A DNA stretch of 8,865 nt from Lysobacterales bacterium (GTDB lineage: Bacteria > Pseudomonadota > Gammaproteobacteria > Xanthomonadales > SZUA-36). The notes below the pieces were generated by a model. It saw only the letters and a list, made by a program, of their open reading frames with translations. It made no database searches and had not been told where the DNA came from. The position numbers and the translations under genes are program-made. Of the stretch, positions 1-6,291 are shown in pieces; position 1 is the first letter of the stretch; each line of letters begins with the position of its first letter. The stretch covers positions 1 through 8,865 of the forward strand of contig JABSSV010000350.1 of assembly GCA_013213875.1 (NCBI GenBank). The letters run 5' to 3'.

Positions 1-670
1 CCACCGCCATGACCACTCCCAGCTCACCTGCAAACGGCTTGGCCACGCGACCCATTCGCTGGAGCCAGTCGGCGGTAGCCGCATCACCCTGAAGCAGGCG
101 CATGGCGGTCACAAATGACTGGAATGACGCGTAGGCCGGCGCCCAACCGATCGTGAAGCCACTTTCAGGCAGACGCATGATATCGCTGGGCAACTGGCCC
201 GGATCAACGCTTTCCGTGTGATAGGGCAAGGTGCGAATTCGCCCGGTTACCGGGGTCCAGTTCGCGTAGCGAAACTGTGGTTGAAGCTGCGCCGTCAAAT
301 CCGTGGGCAGGGGCAGTGCGAGGCCCTGGGAGTCAATCAGGCCGATGGCACCGGAATCCACGGCCCAAAACACATCGGCGCGACGCACGCCGGCCTTTCC
401 CTCGGCCACAATCGCGTTTGCGAGCGCCGCGGTCGGACCGCGCCGGATGGCCAATTTAAAGCCCGGATTGCGCTGCTCGATAGCCGCCAGAACCTTCTCA
501 TAGAGGCCACCCTCGCCGCGCCCAAGATAAAGCGTTAGCTCTCCTTCCAGCGGCGGCAGATCATCGGCAGAAACGCCAGCCGCCAGTACGCCGCGCGCAC
601 CTGGCCAAAAACAAGCCAGGGCGCTGGCCGAGGCCAGCCCCCGGATTAGCTTGCGACGCTGAATCGGCAT
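1..670 (-). CDS. Iron(III)-type ABC transporter substrate-binding protein (C-terminus beyond left edge)
   Basis: Extracytoplasmic solute-binding protein of the FbpA/FutA iron(III) type, expected to deliver a metal ion to an inner-membrane ABC permease. The 223 visible residues begin with a twin-arginine-like signal (QRRKLIRG, residues 4-11), a hydrophobic stretch and a likely cleavage site near VLA-AG (28-32). Family-like segments follow: a first beta strand ELTLYLGRGEGGLYEKV (44-60), RRADVFWAVDSGAIG (96-110) and GWAPAYASFQSFVTAM (175-190). The paired tyrosines that usually bind iron lie in the missing C-terminal part. The ATG sits nine bases after the stop of the upstream gene, in the same frame and without a clear Shine-Dalgarno sequence, so translational coupling is likely. 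A cysteine at 20 makes a lipoprotein conceivable, but the lipobox is poor. Family assignment is fairly secure; the iron substrate is inferred from family and operon context. Confidence 0.82.
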   Translation of the reverse strand, partial: MPIQRRKLIRGLASASALACFWPGARGVLAAGVSADDLPPLEGELTLYLGRGEGGLYEKVLAAIEQRNPGFKLAIRRGPTAALANAIVAEGKAGVRRADVFWAVDSGAIGLIDSQGLALPLPTDLTAQLQPQFRYANWTPVTGRIRTLPYHTESVDPGQLPSDIMRLPESGFTIGWAPAYASFQSFVTAMRLLQGDAATADWLQRMGRVAKPFAGELGVVMAV

Positions 671-679
671 GGAGGCGGC

Positions 680-1486
680 CTAGAAAACGTCGCTACGCGA
701 GGCCTCGGCTTCCTTGAGCAGCTCGCGCGCTCGGTCCAGCTTCACCTGCATACGGTCCACTACCGCGCGCACCTCATCGACCGAAGCGCCTTGCTGAATG
801 GCCTGTGGCAAGCGCACATTGAAGTCGATCTCAAGGTCTTCAACCAGATCAGCATCGCTCTCAATAAGATCCCCTTCCACACCCTCGAAGCGCGTCAGGT
901 ACGCATCCTGCACCAGCTTGATGGCTTCATCCGGCAGCTGCTCAGCGTACTTCGCCACCACGCTGTCCAGTTGCTGCTTGATTTCGATCAGCGTGGCTGC
1001 GGGCGTGGTTGCCTCGCGCGTAGCGATCGCGCCGGTCAAGCCCTGTTCCTGGTACTGGGCAGCCAGCTTTACGGCACCCAGAGACTGCCACAGGGTTTGC
1101 TCGAGCTGAGCCTGCTCACGCCGAACCTCGGCCACTGGCTGCCCGCCCTCGATGGCTTGACGGACACCGAATAGGCCCTGCCATATGGAGGCGTAGAGCG
1201 GAATGTAGTTGCTTTCGATCGCCGAGTGGAATTTCACCGCCTCCCAGTGGTCAACGACTTTTTCCGGTTGAGCCGCTTCCAGCCCCTCGGCCTCATAGCG
1301 GTTCACGATCCCATCAACCTGTTCCATCAGCCAGCCAACCTCCCGCGTGTACTCATCGAGAAAGTCTTGCATGTCATTGACGTGATCTCCCACGGGACCA
1401 TCCGCCGCAGCGGGGGACAGCAGACAAGTGGCGAGCAGACAGGCGCCAAGGGCGCTACGAACAAAGGCTGAGTTAAGAAGCTTCAT
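680..1486 (-). CDS. Secreted protein resembling the periplasmic domain of FTR1-type iron permeases
   Basis: A 268-residue secreted, mostly alpha-helical, acidic protein. It has a Sec signal peptide (residues 1-28, cleavage near AAA-DG) and no transmembrane segment after it. The C-terminal part (about 188-258: DAYLTRFEGVEGDLIE, an EIDF segment, a QGASVDEVRAVVDRM segment and a final amphipathic helix) resembles, from memory, the periplasmic region preceding the membrane domain in some bacterial FTR1 permeases. EGVE (201-204) is an ExxE motif like the iron-binding motif of FTR1. HWE (80-82) and FHSAIE (86-91) are further possible metal ligands. It is the first gene of a leftward unit with the iron-binding protein gene, with a Fur-type operator upstream and AGGA about eight bases before the ATG. 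A periplasmic iron-handling role is inferred. An imelysin/EfeO-like protein is the main alternative. Confidence 0.6.
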   Translation of the reverse strand: MKLLNSAFVRSALGACLLATCLLSPAAADGPVGDHVNDMQDFLDEYTREVGWLMEQVDGIVNRYEAEGLEAAQPEKVVDHWEAVKFHSAIESNYIPLYASIWQGLFGVRQAIEGGQPVAEVRREQAQLEQTLWQSLGAVKLAAQYQEQGLTGAIATREATTPAATLIEIKQQLDSVVAKYAEQLPDEAIKLVQDAYLTRFEGVEGDLIESDADLVEDLEIDFNVRLPQAIQQGASVDEVRAVVDRMQVKLDRARELLKEAEASRSDVF

Positions 1487-1509
1487 TATGACATCCTGAT
1501 AGAAAATCT

Positions 1510-1530
1510 AATTGAGAATGTATCTCATTT
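1510..1530 (-). promoter_or_regulatory. Fur-box-like operator upstream of the iron operon
   Basis: The core TGAGAATGTATCTCA (1513-1527) is an inverted repeat with arms TGAGA/TCTCA, flanked by AA and TTT. It matches the TGAGAATnATTCTCA style of Fur box common in gammaproteobacteria, apart from the inner bases. It ends about 26 bases upstream of the ATG of the FTR1-domain-like gene, where a repressor would block transcription. I could not assign -35 and -10 boxes with confidence. Iron-dependent repression of the operon is inferred. Confidence 0.6.
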
Positions 1531-1541
1531 AGAGCCGGAAA

Positions 1542-1555
1542 CGCTACCATTAGCG
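1542..1555. repeat. Short perfect inverted repeat beside the Fur-type operator
   Basis: CGCTA (1542-1546) and TAGCG (1551-1555) form a perfect 5-bp dyad around the spacer CCAT, 12 bases from the Fur-like operator. It lies in the 326-base non-coding gap between the iron operon start (1486) and the E1 gene (1813). It could be a second regulator site or chance. The remainder of that gap up to the promoter near 1716 shows only a weak GCCG-TTTT-CGGC hairpin near 1695 and no credible gene. Confidence 0.25.
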
Positions 1556-1715
1556 CACGCAGATCAACGCCGCTCCCGAGCCATCCGCCAGCGGCACGGA
1601 ACGCATGGTAACCAACTGGCCGTGACAACGCACTCAAGCGTGCCGATAAAGGCTTCATTCGCGCGCACAGAAGCGATAGGCATGGCGACGCCGGCCGTTT
1701 TCGGCTCCAATTGTC

Positions 1716-1743
1716 TTGCAGTGCGAAGCGAGGAGTATATGAT
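1716..1743 (+). promoter_or_regulatory. Candidate sigma70 promoter of the E1 gene
   Basis: TTGCAG (1716-1721) and TATGAT (1738-1743) are separated by 16 bases; the -10 matches consensus at five of six positions. Transcription would start near 1750. This leaves a leader of about 60 bases before the TTG start at 1813 and excludes the in-frame TTG at 1711 as a usable start. Confidence 0.45.
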
Positions 1744-1771
1744 CTGCGCAGACCGTCCAAAAACAACAATA

Positions 1772-1794
1772 CGCGGGGTTCTCAAACACCCGCG
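1772..1794 (+). promoter_or_regulatory. Hairpin in the leader of the E1 gene
   Basis: CGCGGG (1772-1777) pairs with CCCGCG (1789-1794) around an 11-base loop, ending six bases before the Shine-Dalgarno sequence. No T-run follows, so it is not an intrinsic terminator. It may affect mRNA stability or ribosome access. I recognise no riboswitch. Confidence 0.35.
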
Positions 1795-1800
1795 ACAATC

Positions 1801-1805
1801 AGGAG
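1801..1805 (+). promoter_or_regulatory. Shine-Dalgarno sequence that decides the E1 start
   Basis: AGGAG lies seven bases before TTG 1813. The alternatives, TTG 1711 and GTG 1831, lack a comparable ribosome binding site. Confidence 0.6.
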
Positions 1806-1812
1806 CAGAGGA

Positions 1813-3996
1813 TTGGACCGGGTAGCGATCGTGCATGAGAATTTCCGCCGCCGCACGGGAAGCGTAGACCTTCCCAGCGGTCCGGCGCCCAACAATTCGC
1901 TAACTGGCGAAGAGGCCGTCGGGCTCTATCAGGCACAGGTATTAAGCCGTCAACTCGATCGTATCAGCCGGCGTATGCAGGCGGATGGCGAAGGCTTTTA
2001 TACCATCGGCAGCTCCGGCCACGAGGGCATGGCTGCGGTGGCGCACGCGCTGCGACCCGACGACATGGCCTTCTTGCACTATCGGGATGCGGCATTCCAG
2101 ATTGCCCGCGCCCAGCAAGTCGGTCACCTCCATATTGCACGCGATATGCTGCTGTCCTATGCCTGCGCGGCTGCCGACCCCATTAGTGGTGGCCGGCACA
2201 AGGTACTGGGGTCACGCGCGCTGATGATTCCGCCCCAGACCTCCACCATCGCCAGCCATTTACCCAAGGCGCTTGGGACCGCGTTTTCCATTGGTGCGGC
2301 GCGACGCAAACGCCCCGAACACAGCCAGTGCCCGCCGGATAGTATTGTGGCATGTAGCTTTGGCGATGCTTCCCTGAATCACTCAACCGCTCAGGGCGCC
2401 ATCAACACGGCCGGCTGGACGGTCTTTCAGGTCACCCCCCTGCCCTTGCTGCTGATCTGCGAGGACAACGGCATCGGTATCTCGGTGAAAACGCCCCGGG
2501 GCTGGGTTGAGGCTTCTCTGCGTCAGCGTCCCGGCCTGCGCTATTTCAGCGCTAACGGATTGGATATATATGCCACCCATGAGGCCGCCAGGGCCGCCGC
2601 CGACTTTGTCCGCACTCACCGCAAACCAGCGGTATTGCATTTGCGAACCGTGCGCCTCTACGGCCACGCGGGCGCCGATGTGGCAACCAGCTACCTGCCG
2701 CGCCAGGAGGTGGAAGCGGATGAGGCCAACGACCCCCTGCTGCATAGCGTGCGACTGCTACACCAAGCAGGCGCGATGACACCGGATGAAGCCTTGGCCT
2801 GCTACGATGAGAGCGAGCGGGAGCTCGACGCTCTGCGCCAGGAACTGCGCAGTCAGGCGCACCTTCAAACGGCCCAAGAGGTGATGCAAAGCCTGATTCC
2901 GCCAGCGCGGCCCTGCGCCGACGTGGCGCCCCTGGAAGACGCGGCCCGTCGGCAACTTTTCGCCGGCGACTATGCGGGCCTGCGGCAGGCGCAGCCCATG
3001 TCCCGCCTGATCAACTACGCCCTCACGGATTTGCTGGCCCAATATCCGGAAATCACGCTCATGGGTGAGGACGTCGGTCGCAAGGGCGGCGTGTACGGCG
3101 TAACACAGAAACTGCAGCGCCGTTTCGGCCCGGACCGGGTCATCGACACGCTGCTGGATGAACAATCGATACTGGGACTGGCCATCGGCATGGCGCATAA
3201 CGGGTTTGTGCCAATACCGGAGATTCAATTTCTGGCTTACCTGCACAACGCGGAAGACCAGCTGCGTGGGGAGGCCGCTACCCTGCCCTTTTTCTCCAAT
3301 GGGCAGTACAGCAATCCCATGGTGATTCGTATCGCTGGCCTCGGCTATCAGAAGGGCTTTGGCGGGCATTTCCACAACGACAATTCCCTGGCCGTACTGC
3401 GCGATATTCCCGGCCTGATTATCGCTTGCCCATCGCATGGCGCCGACGCCGTACGCATGCTGCGCGAGGCGGTTCGACTGGCGCGCGAGGAACAACGGGT
3501 GGTGGTTTTCCTGGAGCCCATCGCCCTTTATCCCATGCGCGATTTACACCGTGATGGCGATAATGAATGGATGGACGTCTACCCGGCGCAGGGCGAGAAC
3601 CTGGCGCTGGGCGAGGTGGGCATCCGCGGTGACGGCAAGCAATTGGCTCTGGTCAGCTATGGAAATGGCTATCATCTTTGCTGCCAGGCGCAGGCTGAGC
3701 TGGAACAACAGGGCTATGAGGTACGGGTCATCGACCTGCGCTGGCTGGCGCCGCTGCCGGAAAGCGCACTGCTGGCGGCAACCGAGCCCTGTGAGCGGGT
3801 ACTGGTCGTGGATGAATGCCGGAAAACGGGTAGCCAGTCAGAGGCGCTGATTACCTTGTTTCAGGAGCACGGTCGCCGGGGCGTGGCGCGCCTCACGGCG
3901 GAAGACAGCTTCATCGCCACGGGCCCTGCCTATGGAGTCACTCTGCCCTCGCGAACAACGGTTCTGGAAGCGGCGCGGGCGCTGCTGAAACGTTAA
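1813..3996 (+). CDS. Fused alpha/beta 2-oxoacid dehydrogenase E1 component (branched-chain-type, TPP-dependent)
   Basis: A single 727-residue polypeptide joining the alpha and beta halves of a thiamine-diphosphate 2-oxoacid dehydrogenase E1, which decarboxylates a 2-oxoacid and passes the acyl group to lipoyl-E2. In the alpha half, HYRD is at 89-92, and the TPP/metal motif runs from GDAS (184-187) to EDNGIGIS (from 217; N219). The third motif residue is alanine rather than glycine, and the spacing is a few residues longer than in pyruvate dehydrogenase alpha. The beta half starts near 396 (MSRLINYALTD); by alignment with human PDH beta, E450 matches the cofactor-activating Glu59 and H521 (HFHNDNS) matches His128. 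It ends with the family-like segment DSFIATGPAYGVTLPSR. Both active-site halves look intact. No E2 or E3 gene is in the window, so the partner and exact substrate are unknown. The start is TTG with AGGAG upstream. Confidence 0.85.
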   Translation: MDRVAIVHENFRRRTGSVDLPSGPAPNNSLTGEEAVGLYQAQVLSRQLDRISRRMQADGEGFYTIGSSGHEGMAAVAHALRPDDMAFLHYRDAAFQIARAQQVGHLHIARDMLLSYACAAADPISGGRHKVLGSRALMIPPQTSTIASHLPKALGTAFSIGAARRKRPEHSQCPPDSIVACSFGDASLNHSTAQGAINTAGWTVFQVTPLPLLLICEDNGIGISVKTPRGWVEASLRQRPGLRYFSANGLDIYATHEAARAAADFVRTHRKPAVLHLRTVRLYGHAGADVATSYLPRQEVEADEANDPLLHSVRLLHQAGAMTPDEALACYDESERELDALRQELRSQAHLQTAQEVMQSLIPPARPCADVAPLEDAARRQLFAGDYAGLRQAQPMSRLINYALTDLLAQYPEITLMGEDVGRKGGVYGVTQKLQRRFGPDRVIDTLLDEQSILGLAIGMAHNGFVPIPEIQFLAYLHNAEDQLRGEAATLPFFSNGQYSNPMVIRIAGLGYQKGFGGHFHNDNSLAVLRDIPGLIIACPSHGADAVRMLREAVRLAREEQRVVVFLEPIALYPMRDLHRDGDNEWMDVYPAQGENLALGEVGIRGDGKQLALVSYGNGYHLCCQAQAELEQQGYEVRVIDLRWLAPLPESALLAATEPCERVLVVDECRKTGSQSEALITLFQEHGRRGVARLTAEDSFIATGPAYGVTLPSRTTVLEAARALLKR

Positions 3997-3997
3997 C

Positions 3998-5230
3998 TCA
4001 GAAGCCCGCTCCAAACAGGACATAACCCAGCAACAGCGCCGGAATCGCGCTCAGCAGCGTCGCCACGATCGCCGCGCGCGGGGCCAGGGCAATGGCGGGA
4101 AAGAGTGCATCGCCGTCGTTGCTAATGGCATTGGCCAGCAGCGCGGAAAAAGGAATGACGCCGTTCAGATACAGGGTGGTCACAATGATCTGCGGACCGC
4201 AGCCAGGGATGAAACCGATAAGCACAGCCAGCAGCGGCGTGAAGATGCCCAGCTGCAGAAAGAGCGCTTTAAGATCCAGCCCGGTAGCGTGCACCAGCAG
4301 CTCAAAAGCCACAAATCCCAACACCACCCAGACCGAGACGAATGACGTTTCGGCCACTGTGGCCTCGAGCGGACAGGTACTGATCGATTTGCGCGAAAAG
4401 CGCGCGGTCCAGGAGTTCATCGGCTGACTGAACCAGATGGCGATGCACAGCAGGGTGCCGCCAAGGCCAAACCACATGAGTGCTGCCGGTGGAATATGGA
4501 AGAATGCCAGCACTGGCTCGTCCAGACGCAGAGCCCCCAACAAACCGAATAGCGCGCCCGGCAGTAACATGACCCAGAACAGGCGCTGCAGGCGGGATGG
4601 CACGACAAAGGCAGGCTCCGTATGGGATGCCATCTTCTTGCCCTGCTCCTTGATGTGATCCCAGCGGCCCAGCGCGTTCACGAGGTAGCCGGAAAGTACC
4701 GCAGTGACCATGGCACAGGCAAAAACCACAGCGGCCGACGCAGGATCCCGCGCCAGCAGCAGGAACGCCGCATCGCCCATGGTAGAAATCAACACGGCGA
4801 CCAGGGCGCCAAAGCGCACCTGGCCATGCACAAACTGGGTGACAACGATAATCGCGCCACCGCATCCGGGCAGCGCCCCCAGCAAGGCCGCGACCGGCAC
4901 CTGCCAGGGTGATGCGTGGTTCAGTCGAGCAATCAGATCCGCTTTTAGGTATCGATCCAGCAGATAGAAGCCGGCCAGGGTCAGCGCGACAAAAACGCTG
5001 ACGCCCAGATACGCATCGGACAAGGTCTCCAGCAAAACCAGAAACAAGGACCGGTCAGTAATGTAGGTGAAGCCAAGGCCGGCGATCACCAACAGCAGAA
5101 AGCGCAGTTCCCGCGATAGGAGCAGGCGCTTGGGCGGCTGCCCTACCGCAGGCTCAAGGGCTGCCTGTGTGCTGATAACGGCCGACTGCTCCGCCATGGT
5201 GGCAGAGGCCTTGCCTTGCTGTTGCTTCAT
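3998..5230 (-). CDS. Polytopic metal transporter of the putative manganese / 10TM heavy-metal exporter (PF11449-like) family
   Basis: A 410-residue inner-membrane protein with a hydrophilic Gln-rich N-terminus (1-40) followed by roughly ten hydrophobic segments. Two homologous halves show an internal repeat: PGCG, then xxIIVxT, then F-x-AL, then IS-xx-GDA-xF, at 121-156 and again at 342-377. Paired PGCG/GDA motifs are what I know from the family annotated as putative manganese transporter or 10TM heavy-metal exporter (PF11449). Substrate and direction are not proven for this protein. The ATG at 5230 is chosen because AGGAG lies five bases upstream; an in-frame TTG at 5266 has no ribosome binding site. 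A Fur box overlapping the promoter indicates iron-responsive expression, suggesting that iron or manganese is the substrate. The gene ends one base from the stop of the convergent E1 gene. Confidence 0.78.
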   Translation of the reverse strand: MKQQQGKASATMAEQSAVISTQAALEPAVGQPPKRLLLSRELRFLLLVIAGLGFTYITDRSLFLVLLETLSDAYLGVSVFVALTLAGFYLLDRYLKADLIARLNHASPWQVPVAALLGALPGCGGAIIVVTQFVHGQVRFGALVAVLISTMGDAAFLLLARDPASAAVVFACAMVTAVLSGYLVNALGRWDHIKEQGKKMASHTEPAFVVPSRLQRLFWVMLLPGALFGLLGALRLDEPVLAFFHIPPAALMWFGLGGTLLCIAIWFSQPMNSWTARFSRKSISTCPLEATVAETSFVSVWVVLGFVAFELLVHATGLDLKALFLQLGIFTPLLAVLIGFIPGCGPQIIVTTLYLNGVIPFSALLANAISNDGDALFPAIALAPRAAIVATLLSAIPALLLGYVLFGAGF

Positions 5231-5299
5231 CCTGGCTCCTACATAACGCCCTGGGTGCAACCGCAAAATAGCAGACTGACAAGTGGCGCGCTCTTAGAT

Positions 5300-5318
5300 G
5301 CGAATGATTATCATTTCA
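5300..5318. promoter_or_regulatory. Fur box overlapping the transporter promoter
   Basis: The core AATGATTATCATT (5303-5315) is symmetric around 5309. Read on the minus strand it gives 13 contiguous matches to the centre of the classical 19-bp Fur consensus, and 14 of 19 overall. It covers the -10 box, the classical position for Fur-Fe(II) repression. Confidence 0.8.
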
Positions 5319-5335
5319 AACCCAGCAAATGTAAA
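5307..5335 (-). promoter_or_regulatory. Sigma70 promoter of the metal transporter gene
   Basis: On the minus strand TTTACA (5335-5330) is followed after exactly 17 bases by GATAAT (5312-5307), five of six matches in each box. Transcription would start near 5300, leaving a leader of about 70 bases before the ATG at 5230. The -10 hexamer lies inside the Fur box. Confidence 0.65.
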
Positions 5336-5406
5336 GGGTTCTGTCTTCCCTTCTGCGACGCAGCGCCTGTGCATTACAGCCCCTAGAGACAATCTCAGCC
5401 GGATCC

Positions 5407-5421
5407 CTGCGCATCGCGCAG
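5407..5421. repeat. Perfect hairpin next to the tRNA terminator
   Basis: CTGCGC (5407-5412) and GCGCAG (5416-5421) flank ATC. It lies just past the T-run of the leftward terminator, so it may be a backup stop or 3' structure. The rest of 5336-5406 shows nothing I can interpret. Confidence 0.4.
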
Positions 5422-5426
5422 ACAAA

Positions 5427-5454
5427 AAAAAGCCCGCTAGAGGGCGGGCTTTTT
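5427..5454 (-). terminator. Rho-independent terminator of the tRNA operon (sequence-wise bidirectional)
   Basis: The stem AGCCCGC (5431-5437) / GCGGGCT (5444-5450) has a six-base loop, extended by A/T pairs. On the minus strand the stem is followed by a run of eight T, and it starts about seven bases after the 3' end of tRNA-Glu. The other strand has five T, so it could also stop rightward read-through. Confidence 0.88.
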
Positions 5455-5460
5455 CAGGTA

Positions 5461-5536
5461 TGGCGTCCCCAGGGGGATTCGAACCCCCGTTACCAGCGTG
5501 AAAGGCTGGGGTCCTAGGCCTCTAGACGATGGGGAC
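5461..5536 (-). tRNA. tRNA-Glu (anticodon TTC)
   Basis: A 76-base tRNA with encoded CCA. The acceptor stem is GTCCCCA/TGGGGAC with discriminator G. The anticodon stem CCAGC/GCTGG holds the loop CTTTCAC, giving anticodon TTC. The T arm has GGTTCGAAT. It lies two bases after tRNA-Ala and directly before the terminator, so both are processed from one transcript. Confidence 0.97.
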
Positions 5537-5538
5537 AT

Positions 5539-5614
<76 letters not shown>

Positions 5615-5619
5615 TGAAA

Positions 5620-5656
5620 GGCGCGCAATATTAAGGCGAATTTGCTGACCTGTCAA
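5620..5656 (-). promoter_or_regulatory. Strong, stringent-type promoter of the tRNA pair
   Basis: On the minus strand a consensus TTGACA (5656-5651) is followed after 17 bases by TAATAT (5633-5628) and a GC-only discriminator (5626-5620), typical of ppGpp-controlled stable RNA promoters. Upstream, an A-tract read on the minus strand (about 5677-5670) could act as an UP element. It overlaps the end of the DUF1249 gene. Confidence 0.8.
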
Positions 5657-5675
5657 ACGCTATCTGCGCTTTTTT

Positions 5676-6185
5676 TCATGCCAGCTCGACGGCCGCCGCT
5701 TCCTCCGTCGAGATCCCTATTCTAACACGGCTTGGGCGCATGGTTTCAAAGCTGTGACCTTGCTGCAACAGATAGGCCAGCCATTTATCCAGCGCGCTGT
5801 TTTCCCGCCATCCGCGGTCCAGCAGGGGACGAGCCGGATAGGCGGGATGTGCGCTGCGACGGAACGCCTGCTCTGAATTAAAAGCAGTGACCTCAGCCAT
5901 ACGCACATCGTGGTAGACCCGAATGTGCGCATCCGGTGCCGGGCGCTCGCCGCTCGACGCGTCAAAGGTGTAGCTCAGCCGTACAAAATGCGTATAGCGA
6001 TGCCGCTCCAGCAACTCCATACGCAGGACCGGAGAGCCCGCCACGCGCGACTCGAACACATCTTCCTGGGCCACAGCATCCGGCATCAACAGCATGAGCT
6101 GGCGGAAAATCTCGCCCTGCAGCTGCTGCAACCGGTCCAATCTGGGCCGCGAATCGAGTCGTTTTTTGTCACTGAAATCGACCAT
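5676..6185 (-). CDS. DUF1249 family protein (YqiB-like)
   Basis: A 169-residue soluble protein with no signal peptide or membrane segment. From memory it matches E. coli YqiB (DUF1249): an N-terminal helical part (18-36), MELLERHRYTHFVRLSYTF (56-74), the conserved IRVYHDVRMAEV (88-99), then HPAYPARPL (113-121) and a helix ALDKWLAYLLQQGHS (131-145). Molecular function is unknown to me. It extends about 25 residues beyond the conserved core at the C-terminus. It follows ppsR by 106 bases on the same strand, with no terminator in the gap, so co-transcription is possible. The ATG is preceded by only a weak AGG. Its 3' end overlaps the UP-like region of the tRNA promoter. Confidence 0.82.
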   Translation of the reverse strand: MVDFSDKKRLDSRPRLDRLQQLQGEIFRQLMLLMPDAVAQEDVFESRVAGSPVLRMELLERHRYTHFVRLSYTFDASSGERPAPDAHIRVYHDVRMAEVTAFNSEQAFRRSAHPAYPARPLLDRGWRENSALDKWLAYLLQQGHSFETMRPSRVRIGISTEEAAAVELA

Positions 6186-6291
6186 GCGCGTAGCCTAGCA
6201 CGGCAGCAAATATTGACGGAAGCATGGGGCACCGTGGCACACTGTACGACCGGCGGCCGCTACCCCAAGCCCGGGCCGGGATCATATAGCG

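Noticed and set aside
1473..1836. Leftward open frames of 98 and 90 residues spanning the iron operon promoter region
   Set aside because: They cover the Fur-like operator and the E1 promoter and lack ribosome binding sites or recognisable domains.
2758..3495. Leftward 245-residue open frame within the E1 gene
   Set aside because: It is antisense to the conserved beta half of E1 and looks like a shadow of that coding sequence.
3998..5266. Longer transporter start at TTG 5266
   Set aside because: No Shine-Dalgarno sequence precedes it, whereas ATG 5230 has AGGAG five bases upstream.
5276..5455. Possible rightward Fur-regulated small RNA ending at the bidirectional terminator
   Set aside because: I found no acceptable rightward -35/-10 pair around the Fur box. 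The promoter there reads leftward to the transporter, and the terminator is explained by the tRNA operon.
5298..5501. Rightward 67-residue reading frame ending in GGFEPPLPA
   Set aside because: It runs through the Fur box, the terminator and the antisense strand of tRNA-Glu. That C-terminal string is a familiar artefact of translating opposite a tRNA-Glu gene.
6186..6291. Possible terminator between ppsR and DUF1249
   Set aside because: The stretch is GC-rich with palindromes (GCGGCCGC, CCCGGG, TAGCGCTA), but no stem is followed by a T-run.
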